Source of the DNA: Ruthenibacterium lactatiformans
GTDB taxonomy: Bacteria > Bacillota > Clostridia > Oscillospirales > Ruminococcaceae
Length of the DNA: 64,000 nt
Assembly: GCF_000949455.1 (NCBI RefSeq)
Contig: NZ_JXXK01000001.1
Span: forward strand, 1 to 64,000
Direction of reading: 5' to 3'
Part shown: one piece after another, positions 1-7,965 of the stretch
How positions within the stretch are numbered: the first letter of the stretch is position 1
How the letters are laid out: every line of letters begins with the position of its first letter
The notes under the pieces: model-generated
Databases searched by the model: none
What the model was told of the DNA's origin: nothing
The model's input: only the letters and a program-made list of their open reading frames with translations
Position numbers and translations under genes: made by a program

Positions 1-11
1 GGACGTGCTGT

Positions 12-341
12 TCAGTCTGCCGTGCCGTAGATTTCCTTCGCCATGCGCAGTGCGGCCCAGGCCTTGGGCCAGCCTGCGTAAAAAGCAGCGTGGGTGAGAA
101 GCTCGGCCATTTCCACAGCCGTTACGCCGTGCTTTTTTGCGTTCTGAATATGATGCTGCAGAGAACTGTCGAGAATTCCGCTGGCCATCAGAGCCGTCAC
201 TGTGACGATGCTGCGGTCGCGGGCGGAAAGCTGTTCCTCTCGCGCCCAGACCTGCCCGAACAGCACATCGTCGTTCAGTTCTGCGAATTTGGGTGCAAAA
301 ACGCCCATGGCGTCCCGTCCTGCCGTTACTTTTTCAATCAT
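12..341 (-). CDS. carboxymuconolactone decarboxylase family protein
   Basis: A 109-residue all-helical protein of the carboxymuconolactone decarboxylase (CMD) superfamily. Seen: a conserved central block with SSLQHHIQNAKKHG (about residues 58-71), then an acidic EMAELL helix and an AGWPKA turn, the layout of gamma-CMD/AhpD folds. There is no CxxC pair, so an AhpD-type peroxidase role is unlikely. The ATG at 341 is chosen because AAAAGGAG lies 7 nt upstream; the reading frame extends 14 codons further but without a ribosome site. It is the last gene of a minus-strand operon with DUF362 and cupin genes, 46 nt after the DUF362 stop. CMD plus cupin pairs are common in small aromatic or aldehyde detoxification operons; the substrate here is unknown. 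Confidence 0.85.
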   Translation of the reverse strand: MIEKVTAGRDAMGVFAPKFAELNDDVLFGQVWAREEQLSARDRSIVTVTALMASGILDSSLQHHIQNAKKHGVTAVEMAELLTHAAFYAGWPKAWAALRMAKEIYGTAD

Positions 342-387
342 ACTTTTCTCCTTTTGTTTTTTCGAAATCCGAAAATGGTCCATGAGC

Positions 388-1257
388 TCAATCCAGATAA
401 ATCAATTCGTATTCCCGGACGCCTATGCCCAGCGCACAAGCTGTTTCAACCGTGTGGATACCGTTGCGGGATTCCATGCGTTCGATGAGCGCGGCTTTTC
501 CGGGGTCAGGGGAGGCATATACCGCGTCCACACAGGCCTGGTCCAACGCTACGGGGTCCAGAGAGGCAAAGACGCCTATGTCGGCCATTTCCGGTTCGTG
601 TGGGTGCGCGTCGCAGTCACAGTCCACGGAAAGGCGGTTGGCAACATTGATAAAAGCCATGTTCCGCCGCCCCAGATATTCTACAACGGATTTGGCCGCG
701 TCGGCCATGCACTCCAGAAAAGAGTTGTGATCGGCCGTCCATAGCTCCTCTGGAACACCCACACCGTGAATATGTGCTTTGCCGTGAACAGAGGCGATGC
801 CGATGGAAATATTTTTCAATGCGCCGCCGAAGCCTCCCATCATGTGGCCCTTAAAGTGAGAAAGAACCAGCATAGAGTCGTAATTCCGCAGGTGCGCTCC
901 GACAAAATTTTCCTGCAGATGCATACCGTTTGTGACAGGCAGTGCCAGCTCGCCGGTTTCATCCATGATGTCACAGGGTGCGATATCCAAAAAACCGTGC
1001 TCCTGAATGGCCTTCCAATGCTCCTGTGTGGTGTTCCTCCGGCCTTCGTAAGCGGTATTGCACTCAACGATGGTGCCGTGCAGACGTTCTGTCAGCGGAC
1101 CGATCAACGCGGGCTGCAAAAAGTTATGTCCGCCCGGCTCTCCGGTAGAGATTTTCACTGCGGTCTTTCCACTCAGCCGGATGCCGAGCGCATCATAGAG
1201 ACGGTCCATCGCCTGTGGTGTGATCTCCCGTGTGAAATATACCCTTGCTTTCGCCAT
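388..1257 (-). CDS. DUF362 domain-containing protein
   Basis: A 289-residue DUF362-family protein. Seen: the motif SHFKGHMMGGFGGALKN (about residues 134-150), which is the family signature, an N-terminal KVYFT-like strand region, and a C-terminal DPVALDQACVDAV segment that in this family precedes a metal-cluster region. No C-terminal ferredoxin CxxCxxC motif is present, so this is the short DUF362 form. The ATG at 1257 has GGAG about 9 nt upstream; a longer in-frame extension to 1434 overlaps the upstream cupin and is unlikely. It lies between a cupin and a CMD gene in one operon. Family function is not firmly established; a redox or Fe-S role is inferred from other members. Confidence 0.85.
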   Translation of the reverse strand: MAKARVYFTREITPQAMDRLYDALGIRLSGKTAVKISTGEPGGHNFLQPALIGPLTERLHGTIVECNTAYEGRRNTTQEHWKAIQEHGFLDIAPCDIMDETGELALPVTNGMHLQENFVGAHLRNYDSMLVLSHFKGHMMGGFGGALKNISIGIASVHGKAHIHGVGVPEELWTADHNSFLECMADAAKSVVEYLGRRNMAFINVANRLSVDCDCDAHPHEPEMADIGVFASLDPVALDQACVDAVYASPDPGKAALIERMESRNGIHTVETACALGIGVREYELIYLD

Positions 1258-1288
1258 ATAGCTTCCGCTCCTTTCCATGAAAAATGTG

Positions 1289-1708
1289 TTATAATGAAGC
1301 ATAATCTTCTGTAGGCAGGAATTCCAGCCACTCATTGGATGCGCCTTCTGCGGGGACCTCCACGGCCAGATGCTGGAACCAGCAGTCCACGGCGGCGCCA
1401 TGCCAATGCTTGACCTCCGGGGGAATATTGACAACGTCTCCGGCGGCCAGTGCCCGTGCCGGTTTTCCGTCCTCCTGATACCAGCCGCGTCCCCCCGTTA
1501 CAAGCAGGATCTGTCCGCCCTTGTGGTGGATGTGCCAGGCGTTGATCGTACCGGGGGCAAAAGTCACAACGCCGATGCCGACGCCGGAGGTTGTAAGCAT
1601 ATTCAGATAGCATTCACCCGTAAAATATTGCGCGTAGGCAGTGTTTTCAGCTCCGATGGGAAAAACCGCGCCGCCGCCGAGTTCCCGCTTCATTCGGTTT
1701 GCATCCAT
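1289..1708 (-). CDS. cupin domain-containing protein
   Basis: A 139-residue single-domain cupin. Seen: cupin motif 1 with AWHIHHKGGQ (about residues 53-62) and motif 2 ending in PPEVKHWHGA (about residues 93-102), giving the His-rich metal site expected of the fold. Start ATG at 1708 has AAAGGAG 8 nt upstream. It is the first gene of the minus-strand cupin-DUF362-CMD operon, behind a promoter with a 19-bp spacer at 1757-1787. Cupins with this N-terminus are often annotated as homologues paired with carboxymuconolactone decarboxylase; here the CMD partner is indeed two genes downstream. Ligand unknown. Confidence 0.85.
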   Translation of the reverse strand: MDANRMKRELGGGAVFPIGAENTAYAQYFTGECYLNMLTTSGVGIGVVTFAPGTINAWHIHHKGGQILLVTGGRGWYQEDGKPARALAAGDVVNIPPEVKHWHGAAVDCWFQHLAVEVPAEGASNEWLEFLPTEDYASL

Positions 1709-1756
1709 GAAGATTTCTCCTTTCAATCGCAGACCTCCATTTGAACCGCTGAAAAG

Positions 1757-1787
1757 AGCATACACCTTGGAGCAGACTCGAAGTCAA
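1757..1787 (-). promoter_or_regulatory. MerR-type promoter/operator for the cupin-DUF362-CMD operon
   Basis: Read on the minus strand: TTGACT (1787-1782), a 19-bp spacer, TATGCT (1762-1757). The spacer holds an inverted repeat CTTCGAG-4 nt-CTCCAAG (1783-1766), 6 of 7 positions paired. A long 19-bp spacer with a CTTGGAG-type dyad between -35 and -10 is the hallmark of MerR-family activated promoters. No MerR gene is in the window. Confidence 0.7.
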
Positions 1788-1905
1788 TAGTTGTTTTGAA
1801 ATATTTTTGGGATATTGTTGTTAAAACAACGCATTGGAAAAAATATCTGTGGCAAACTGTAAACAAAGAAAAATCGGTTTAGAGGCAAAAGGAGGAGAAA
1901 ATATT

Positions 1906-2256
1906 ATGGCTTTTATCAAAAATATCGAACACGAAGAGATAGTGCGGCTTGCGGATGAGATATCGGCGAACACAGGGCAGGTCGTCAGTAAAACACTGGC
2001 GCAGAACAGCTGCGTCAGCATCACGCTGTTCGCTTTTGCAAAAGGAGAGGAGATCGGAACACACGATTCTGCAGGCGACGCGATGGTCACAGTCATCGAA
2101 GGAAAAGGCAGATTCGTGGTAGACGGCCGGGAATACTGCCTGTCCGCAGGGGAAACACTGGTGATGCCTGCCCGAAAGCCGCATTCCGTTCATGCGGAAG
2201 ATGCGTTCAAAATGCTGCTCACAGTTGTGTTTCCGCGGAACGACAGTGAAACATAA
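1906..2256 (+). CDS. cupin domain-containing protein
   Basis: A 116-residue single-domain cupin, transcribed divergently from the minus-strand cupin operon. Seen: the first cupin motif is degenerate (GEEIGTHDSAGDAMVTVIEG, about residues 47-66), and the second contains PARKPHSVHA (about 93-102). The ATG at 1906 is preceded by AAAGGAGGAG, so the longer frame from 1834 is not needed. Small cupins of this form commonly sit in anaerobe redox or aldehyde-stress loci. The shared divergent region with a MerR-like operator suggests, but does not prove, co-regulation. Confidence 0.82.
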   Translation: MAFIKNIEHEEIVRLADEISANTGQVVSKTLAQNSCVSITLFAFAKGEEIGTHDSAGDAMVTVIEGKGRFVVDGREYCLSAGETLVMPARKPHSVHAEDAFKMLLTVVFPRNDSET

Positions 2257-2316
2257 ATTATTGTGTTTTGCGGATTCAAAAGTAGCCGCCCCGACGGGTT
2301 GCTGCTTTTATGCAAT

Positions 2317-2355
2317 AAGAAAACCGCTTAAACACTATGTTTAAGCGGTTTTCTT
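2317..2355 (+). terminator. Rho-independent terminator after the plus-strand cupin
   Basis: A 17-bp perfect hairpin: arm AAGAAAACCGCTTAAAC (2317-2333), loop of 5, and the matching arm 2339-2355 ending in TTTTCTT. Confidence 0.8.
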
Positions 2356-2372
2356 GCAGCAATGTTAAAAAC

Positions 2373-2401
2373 AAAAATCCGAACCTATAAGGTTCGGATT
2401 T
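2373..2401 (-). terminator. terminator downstream of tRNA-Ala
   Basis: Hairpin AATCCGAACC (2376-2385) / GGTTCGGATT (2391-2400). Read on the minus strand it is followed by a T run (2377-2373), so it fits termination of the tRNA-Ala transcript. Confidence 0.75.
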
Positions 2402-2409
2402 TGATTATG

Positions 2410-2485
<76 letters not shown>

Positions 2486-2687
2486 ACGGCACCAGCGCCT
2501 ATCAGCGCCGCACTCTTCTCTCGAGTGCTTTATTATATTATCAAATCATTTCTTCGTTGTCAACCCCGAATTTTCAATTTTTTTTGTGAAGAAATAAAAC
2601 AGCGGGCAGCAGACGGGAAAATATAAAAACAGGGCATGCTATAAGCGGGGCGGTTTGTGCGAAAAACAGAACCCGTGTCCATGACGG

Positions 2688-2715
2688 TTGACACCGCTCA
2701 TGAGTTTTGTATAAT
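2688..2715 (+). promoter_or_regulatory. sigma-A promoter of the sulfite reductase gene
   Basis: Consensus TTGACA (2688-2693), 16-bp spacer, consensus TATAAT (2710-2715). Start codon 72 nt downstream. Confidence 0.8.
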
Positions 2716-2786
2716 AATGTAGAACCCAAAAGAAACATGGCGGAGCTTGCCGCTGCGAAACAAAAGAAAAAGGGAAGGTCGGGCAT

Positions 2787-4325
2787 ATGAACGGAAAACT
2801 ACTTGCCGTACTCAGGCAGGACATTGATGCTTTTGAAGAGAAAATATATGAATTTACAAACGGAGAGATTGACCGCAAGGCTTACAAAGGCTTTTCGGGC
2901 GGTTTTGGCAGTTATGCGCAGAGGGAGAACGGATACAGCATGCTTCGTCTGCGCCTGCCCGGCGGGCGGCTGACGAAGGAACGGCTTGGGTTTATAGCCG
3001 AATGTGCCGAAAAATACAGCGTACCGCGTATGAAGCTCACCACATGCCAGACCATCCAGATGCACGACCTCCCGCCGCAGAGTGTGGTGGAGATCATGAA
3101 GCGGGCGCTTGATTACGACATTATAACGCGCGGCGGCGGCGGCGACTTCCCGCGCAATGTCATGGTGAGCCCGCTTACGGGTGTGGAGCAGGGAGAGTAT
3201 TTTGATGTGATGCCCACGGCTCAGGCAGTCAATGATTATCTACTGGCGCAAGTGAGGGAAATCCGGCTGCCGCGTAAGCTCAAGGTAGGGTTCTCCAATG
3301 GACCGGCGAATGAAACACATGCGACATTCCGGGATCTGGGCTTTGTAGCCTGCGCGGACGGAACTTTTGATGTCTATTGCGCCGGCGGGCTTGGCGCAAA
3401 TCCCAAAATGGGTGTACTGGTAGACACAGGCGTTGCGCCCCGGAATGTTCTGTACGACGTATGCGCTATGGTAAAGACTTTCCAGGAGCACGGAAATTAC
3501 GAGAATCGTGCCCGCGCGCGTACGCGTTATTTGCAGGAAACATTAGGCGAAGATGGCCTGAAAACTGTTTTTCGTGAGAATCTGGCTTTGGCGAAGGAGA
3601 AGGATATGGCCCTGGTGCTGCCGGACTCGACGGCACCCAAAACAGGCGGTGCGTCTCTCTCGCATCCGCGCGCCATCCCGCAGAAACAGCCGGGGCTTTA
3701 CGCTGTGGCATATCATCCCATCGGCGGGATGCTGTCTGGTAAAAAACCTGCCGAGCTTTATGAATCCATGTGCAATGCTCCGGACGCGGAATGGCGGGTT
3801 GGCCCGGATGAAACGATGTATTGTATCAATCTGACGGCGGAAGAGGCGCAGGCAGTACTTGCCGTTACGGAAGACGGTGCGCGGGATTTGTTCGAATCTT
3901 CTGTGGCATGCGTGGGTGCAGCGACCTGCCAGCAGGGTGTGCGGGATTCACAGTCAACATTGAAGATGCTGGTGGAGGCAATGCGCAGGGAAGGATTTTC
4001 CGACGGCATATTGCCGCGCATCCATATCTCCGGCTGCCCTTCCAGCTGCGGTACGCACCAAATCGGTACGCTGGGTTTTCGCGGCGGCGTGAAGCTGGTG
4101 GATAAAAAGCCGATGCCTGCCTATATGCTGTATGCAGGCGGATGCGATGCGCAGGGGGCGGAACAGTTCGGCCAGGAGCTGGGGATGATGTTGGAACAGG
4201 ATATCCCGGCTTTTCTTGCGGAGCTGGGGCGTGCGGTGCGCGCGTCCGACGGAACTTTTGCGCAGTGGTATCCGGCGCATGAGGCGGAATTTAAAGAGAT
4301 TGCTGAGAGATATATTGCCGACTGA
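2787..4325 (+). CDS. siroheme-type nitrite/sulfite reductase
   Basis: A 512-residue protein of the nitrite/sulfite reductase haemoprotein family (CysI/NirA/AsrC-like), which transfers six electrons to sulfite or nitrite using coupled siroheme and a [4Fe-4S] cluster. Seen: the two cluster motifs C-x5-C (Cys375 and Cys381, CVGAATC) and C-x3-C (Cys417 and Cys421, CPSSC), the duplicated ferredoxin-like half-domains, and the N-terminal siroheme-binding region KLTTCQTIQMHDL (about 83-95). Length matches the single-subunit ferredoxin-dependent form. It stands alone with its own consensus promoter and GGGAAGG ribosome site. No sulfate-activation or nitrate genes lie nearby, so sulfite and nitrite cannot be told apart here. 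Confidence 0.9.
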   Translation: MNGKLLAVLRQDIDAFEEKIYEFTNGEIDRKAYKGFSGGFGSYAQRENGYSMLRLRLPGGRLTKERLGFIAECAEKYSVPRMKLTTCQTIQMHDLPPQSVVEIMKRALDYDIITRGGGGDFPRNVMVSPLTGVEQGEYFDVMPTAQAVNDYLLAQVREIRLPRKLKVGFSNGPANETHATFRDLGFVACADGTFDVYCAGGLGANPKMGVLVDTGVAPRNVLYDVCAMVKTFQEHGNYENRARARTRYLQETLGEDGLKTVFRENLALAKEKDMALVLPDSTAPKTGGASLSHPRAIPQKQPGLYAVAYHPIGGMLSGKKPAELYESMCNAPDAEWRVGPDETMYCINLTAEEAQAVLAVTEDGARDLFESSVACVGAATCQQGVRDSQSTLKMLVEAMRREGFSDGILPRIHISGCPSSCGTHQIGTLGFRGGVKLVDKKPMPAYMLYAGGCDAQGAEQFGQELGMMLEQDIPAFLAELGRAVRASDGTFAQWYPAHEAEFKEIAERYIAD

Positions 4326-4482
4326 ATTGAAAACAGTCTGTCCTGCGTCCGTTTTGCGGGCGCGGGACTTTTTAAAATGTTTGGCAGCGCGCAAAAAGGC
4401 GGAGCGGGGTAATGCGGCGTCAAAAAGTTTACCGGAAGCATACCGGAAGATTGACAATTTTGAACAGGAAAGACGTTTTGGC

Positions 4483-4511
4483 TTGAAAGCGGAAAGGATT
4501 TCCCCTATAAT
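4483..4511 (+). promoter_or_regulatory. promoter of the pilus-like operon
   Basis: TTGAAA (4483-4488), 17-bp spacer, TATAAT (4506-4511). It lies 130 nt before the GTG start of the transglutaminase lipoprotein and leaves a long untranslated leader. Confidence 0.8.
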
Positions 4512-4641
4512 AAGTGATAACCCCATGGCGGCGTTTGGCAGGCTTCTGTCATACCGCGAACCCCGCGCGGCGATGTGTAGAGCGGCGTTTCCGTCATGCG
4601 GCATACCACAGGGCGGGCAGCCCACGGCTTGGGAGTATTCA
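4512..4641 (+). other. GC-rich, probably structured 5' leader of the pilus-like operon
   Basis: About 130 nt between promoter and start codon. It contains the hairpin CCGCG-loop-CGCGG around 4554-4570 and two related segments beginning GCGGCGTTT (about 4529 and 4583), each followed by GTCAT and a CGCG/GCGG stretch. I compared it by eye with c-di-GMP-I, cobalamin, ZTP and SAM riboswitch cores and saw no match. Function unknown. Confidence 0.4.
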
Positions 4642-5589
4642 GTGAAAAGACAATGGCGCGGCGGAATGGCCGCTTTTTTGACTTTTATCATGCTGATATC
4701 AGGATGCAGCGCGGCCCCTGCGGGGAGCGGCGCTGAAAGCCGTACCGTGGCGCCGGCGAACAGCACACATTACGAGCCGCCGGCATTTCGGAACGCCGAG
4801 TTTCACCCGGACGCCGCTGTAAGCGGCAGCGGGGCGGAAATAGACCTTTCGGCGGTGTCGCAGGGGTATGTCGCCGTGCGGGCGCAAAGCGACAAACGCC
4901 TGAAATGCCAGGTCGTGTATGGAGACGTAAAATACAATTACGATCTGCCCGGAGACGGAACGCCGGTCGTTTATCCGCTGCAAAGCGGCAACGGGCAATA
5001 CAATGTCCGCGTGATGCAGAATACCACAGAGAACAAGTACATGGAATTGTTTTCCGCACAGGCGGACGTTGTGCTGGACAGTGAATTCGAGCCGTTCCTG
5101 CGGCCCAGTCAGCGGGTAGCTTACAGTGTGGACTCCGCATGTGTCTTGCTGGCGTCGGACATAAGCGCACAGGCAGCGGATGCGGCGGCGGTGGTGAGCA
5201 GTGTGTACGAATATATCCAAGGCAATGTGGACTATGATTACGACAAAGCCCAAAACATCGTAGACAACAACGTTACCGGATATCTGCCGGACCCGGATGA
5301 GACGCTCTCCACAAAGAAGGGCATCTGCTACGATTATGCTGCGCTTGCCGCGGCAATGCTGCGCAGCCAGGGTATCCCGACAAAGCTTATCACAGGATAT
5401 GTTTCCAGCGGCGGAAGCGAGCTGTACCATGCGTGGAACATGATTTGGCTGGAAGAGAGCGGCTGGATCACCGTGGAGATCAGGGCGCCCAGGCATGAAT
5501 GGCAGCGCATCGACCTGACGTTTGCGGCTGCCGGCCAGAGCGCGCTTGTGGGCGACGGTAAGGGCTATGCGGATAAAGAGGTCTATTGA
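4642..5589 (+). CDS. transglutaminase-like domain lipoprotein
   Basis: A 315-residue secreted lipoprotein with a transglutaminase-like (papain-fold) domain. Seen: a GTG start at 4642 with GGGAG 6 nt upstream, giving a signal peptide with basic KRQWR start, hydrophobic core and lipobox ISGC; a middle beta-rich region; then the catalytic triad block GICYDYAALAAAML (Cys about 238), YHAWNM (His about 267) and WQRIDLTF (Asp about 302). A much longer in-frame extension to 4216 crosses the promoter and the upstream gene's end and is rejected. First gene of the operon running to the PilT ATPase, 12 nt before the pilC-like gene. Likely acts at the outer face of the membrane on a peptide or pilin substrate; the substrate is inferred only. 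Confidence 0.85.
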   Translation: MKRQWRGGMAAFLTFIMLISGCSAAPAGSGAESRTVAPANSTHYEPPAFRNAEFHPDAAVSGSGAEIDLSAVSQGYVAVRAQSDKRLKCQVVYGDVKYNYDLPGDGTPVVYPLQSGNGQYNVRVMQNTTENKYMELFSAQADVVLDSEFEPFLRPSQRVAYSVDSACVLLASDISAQAADAAAVVSSVYEYIQGNVDYDYDKAQNIVDNNVTGYLPDPDETLSTKKGICYDYAALAAAMLRSQGIPTKLITGYVSSGGSELYHAWNMIWLEESGWITVEIRAPRHEWQRIDLTFAAAGQSALVGDGKGYADKEVY

Positions 5590-5601
5590 GGAGGAGAGGT
5601 C

Positions 5602-6645
5602 ATGGCGGCAAAAATACTTCGCTCGCTGGCGGTGAGCGCCTTTTGCGAAGATATGGCGATGATGCTGGCAGCGGGCATTCAGGTAGACGACGCGCTCTCC
5701 CTGATGCGCGGAGACAGCGGGGACGGCCCGCTGTACGATGCGGCTTCCGCCGTGCTTGAGCGTGTCCAAATGGGGGAGCCTTTGGCCGAGGCGGTGGAGC
5801 AATGCGGATATTTTCCCGCGTATGCGGCGCAGCTTGTCGCGGCGGGCGAGGCGGCGGGACGCACCGAGAGCGTGCTGAAAAGCCTCGCGGTATATTACGA
5901 AACACAGGATAAGCTGGAAAAAAGGCTGAAAAGTGCTGTGATCTATCCGGCAGTTTTGCTGTTCTTGATGGCCGGAGTGCTGGCCGTTCTGGTCGCGCGT
6001 GTGCTTCCGGTATTCACCGGTGTTTATACGGGGCTGGCGGGAAGCGTAGCGGCTTCTTCTTATGCGTACATCACGGCTGCAAATATCATCGGCTGGGCAT
6101 CTCTGTGCCTGGTCATCGTGCTGACGGCGCTTTTGCTTACCGGTGCGGCTGCGGCGCGCACGCAGCGTGGGAACGGCCTGTTCCGCACGTTGTTTGAAAA
6201 ACTGCCCTTTACTTCTGCTGCTGCCCGGCGGCTGGCGGAGGCGCAATTTACTACGGCGCTGGCCACGTTTACGGCCAGCGGGATGGACACCGACACAGCA
6301 ATGGAACGCGCGTCGGACATGGTGCGGCACCGCGCGCTGCGCGCGCAGCTGGAAAGCTGCCGCCGGCAGATGCTTGAGGGGCGCAGCCTGGCGCAGGCCG
6401 TTTACGATAACCGCGTGTTCGAACCGCTGTACGCGCGCATGCTGATGAGCGGAGCACGCAGCGGCAATCTGGACCAGGTGCTGGCGCGCCTTGCGCAGGT
6501 GTTCAGTGAGGATGCAAACATGCGGATGGGGCGCATCATCGACAGCGTGGAACCTGTGCTTGCAGGATTTCTCACCGTTTCGGTGGGGATTACTCTTCTG
6601 GCCGTGATGCTGCCGTTGATCGGCATTCTCACTTCCATCGGATAA
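5602..6645 (+). CDS. type II secretion system F family protein (PilC/GspF-like)
   Basis: A 347-residue inner-membrane platform protein of type II secretion and type IV pilus machines. Seen: two repeated GspF domains (about residues 5-125 and 205-330), each with the conserved pattern AxxLxxALxxxL...GE; the first holds VAAGEAAGRTESVLK and the second MSGARSGNLDQVLARLA, with hydrophobic segments at about 108-135, 160-185 and 310-340. ATG at 5602 has GGAGGAGAGG just upstream. The platform protein normally anchors the assembly ATPase and moves pilin subunits into the pilus; the only ATPase in this operon is the PilT-type protein at 8408. Confidence 0.92.
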   Translation: MAAKILRSLAVSAFCEDMAMMLAAGIQVDDALSLMRGDSGDGPLYDAASAVLERVQMGEPLAEAVEQCGYFPAYAAQLVAAGEAAGRTESVLKSLAVYYETQDKLEKRLKSAVIYPAVLLFLMAGVLAVLVARVLPVFTGVYTGLAGSVAASSYAYITAANIIGWASLCLVIVLTALLLTGAAAARTQRGNGLFRTLFEKLPFTSAAARRLAEAQFTTALATFTASGMDTDTAMERASDMVRHRALRAQLESCRRQMLEGRSLAQAVYDNRVFEPLYARMLMSGARSGNLDQVLARLAQVFSEDANMRMGRIIDSVEPVLAGFLTVSVGITLLAVMLPLIGILTSIG

Positions 6646-6657
6646 GGGGGCGCGGGG

Positions 6658-6990
6658 ATGTATCAGGAAAAACGGCTGCGGCGCGGCGCAAAACGGCTGG
6701 GCGCAGCCATAGCGGCAGTATGTACACTGCTGCTGTTGCTGGGTGTATGGGCTGTTTGGAACGGCGCACAGGCGGCAATGAGGGAACAGGCGGCGCAGAG
6801 CCTCCGCACGGCGGTGCTGGATGCGGCGGTGCAGTGCTACGCTCTTGAGGGGGCATACCCGCAGAGCCTTTCCTATCTGGAAGAAAACTATGGCGTGCAG
6901 GTCAACCACAGCCGGTTTATCGTCAGCTATGAGGCGTATGCATCGAACCAGCTGCCGGCCGTCGCCGTGCTGGAAAAGCAGACGGCATGA
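6658..6990 (+). CDS. single-TM pseudopilin-like protein
   Basis: A 110-residue protein with a basic N-terminus, one membrane helix (about residues 13-33) and a short outer domain with GAYPQSLSYLEENYG (about 66-80), reminiscent of the C-terminal part of minor pseudopilins, in which YP-x-LxxL follows the N-terminal helix. No canonical prepilin peptidase site (G followed by FTLIE) is visible. It lies 12 nt after the pilC-like gene. Assigned as pseudopilin-like by context and topology, not by a diagnostic motif. Confidence 0.7.
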   Translation: MYQEKRLRRGAKRLGAAIAAVCTLLLLLGVWAVWNGAQAAMREQAAQSLRTAVLDAAVQCYALEGAYPQSLSYLEENYGVQVNHSRFIVSYEAYASNQLPAVAVLEKQTA

Positions 6991-7034
6991 CAGTCTTAGG
7001 CGCGGGATAAGACAAAATGAAGGGAGGCGGCGGA

Positions 7035-7514
7035 GTGAAAAAACACGGAGCGTTTTGGATGCATCTGTATCCGCTGCTTCTGTTTGCCATCATCGTGCTG
7101 TCGCTGCTGTTCCTTGTGATGACGGGGACCGGGCTTTACAGTGCGGTCGTGGACAGCCAGACGCGGAACAGAGAGGCGCGCGCGGCGCTGTCATATCTTG
7201 CCGCGCGGGTGCATGCGGCGGACGCGGCGGGAGCTGTTTCCGTTGGGGAAGGCCCCGAGGGCGCGGCGCTGCTGCTGCGGGAGAACGCAGACGGCGAAAC
7301 TTACGAAACCCGTATTTATTTATATGAAGGCGCGCTGCGGGAGGAATATGGGACGGCAGATGCTGCGCTGGACCCGCAGGACTCCGAACGCATCGTGGAT
7401 GCAAAATCCTTTTCCATCGAGCAGGTTCGACCGGGTCTGCTGGTAGTGTCAACCGAATACGGAAGCGCAGATATCGCGCTGCGCAGCGGAAGGGGGACTG
7501 GCCCGGATGCGTAG
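7035..7514 (+). CDS. membrane-anchored pilus-operon protein (DUF4860-like)
   Basis: A 159-residue protein with an N-terminal membrane helix (about residues 11-32) followed by a soluble beta-rich outer domain with RAALSYLAARVHAAD (about 48-62), a pattern seen in PilW/GspJ-like minor pilins. I recall this arrangement as DUF4860 in Clostridia; that label is from memory. The GTG at 7035 is preferred over ATG 7017 because GGGAGG lies 8 nt upstream of it. It overlaps the next gene by 8 nt, showing tight co-translation. Confidence 0.75.
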   Translation: MKKHGAFWMHLYPLLLFAIIVLSLLFLVMTGTGLYSAVVDSQTRNREARAALSYLAARVHAADAAGAVSVGEGPEGAALLLRENADGETYETRIYLYEGALREEYGTADAALDPQDSERIVDAKSFSIEQVRPGLLVVSTEYGSADIALRSGRGTGPDA

Positions 7515-7941
7515 ATCTCGGGGCGGCGCAGCTTTTTATGTGGAAACGCTGCTTTTGGTACTCTTTCTGCTTGCCAGCCTGACCGTGCTGGTGCAGATAC
7601 TGGGTGCTGCAAAGCGTACCTCACGGGAGGCCAGGGAGCTTTCCACAGCTGTAAGCATCGCCCAAAATGCGGCGGAGTTGTTTGCGGCAAGCGGCTCACA
7701 GGAAGATTTCGCAGTCCTGTTGGGTGCTGAGAAAACGGCGCGCGGCACACTGCGCGCCGCATACGACGTCCAGGGCGGTTGGACAGAGGACGAAACACAG
7801 GGGGCCTATGTCCTGGAAGCAGTGCTGGACGAAACGCCGCGGCAGGCGGGTGAGATGCGCACGGCGCATTTTGTTGTAACTGCGGCGGACGGCGATACGG
7901 TTTTGTATGAGCTGGATACGCAGAAATACATCGGCGGATAA
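7507..7941 (+). CDS. prepilin-like protein
   Basis: A 144-residue protein with a short basic N-terminus, then GGAAFYVETLLLVLFLLA (about residues 6-23). If processing occurs after the first Ala of GGA, a Glu falls at mature position +5, as in class III signal peptides of type IV pilins; the usual Gly at -1 would then be Ala, so this is a variant site. A long helix and a beta-rich C-terminal domain follow, ending in DTVLYELDTQKYIGG. Overlaps the upstream gene by 8 nt; the next gene starts 25 nt later. Best candidate in the operon for a processed (pseudo)pilin. Confidence 0.72.
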   Translation: MRRSRGGAAFYVETLLLVLFLLASLTVLVQILGAAKRTSREARELSTAVSIAQNAAELFAASGSQEDFAVLLGAEKTARGTLRAAYDVQGGWTEDETQGAYVLEAVLDETPRQAGEMRTAHFVVTAADGDTVLYELDTQKYIGG

Positions 7942-7965
7942 CGCCGCGGGCAAGGGGGAGACGAG

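Noticed and set aside
4216..4641. N-terminal extension of the transglutaminase lipoprotein
   Set aside because: It would cross the upstream gene's end and the promoter, and would bury the signal peptide; the GTG at 4642 has a good ribosome site.
4512..4641. c-di-GMP-I riboswitch before the pilus-like operon
   Set aside because: Expected by context, but the conserved GGCAAA, GCAAAGC and tetraloop-receptor strings are not there.
4699..6909. A 736-codon open frame on the minus strand opposite the transglutaminase and pilC-like genes
   Set aside because: Composition is Arg/His/Cys-rich, as expected of an antisense shadow in GC-rich DNA; no ribosome site or domain, and the plus-strand genes are well supported.
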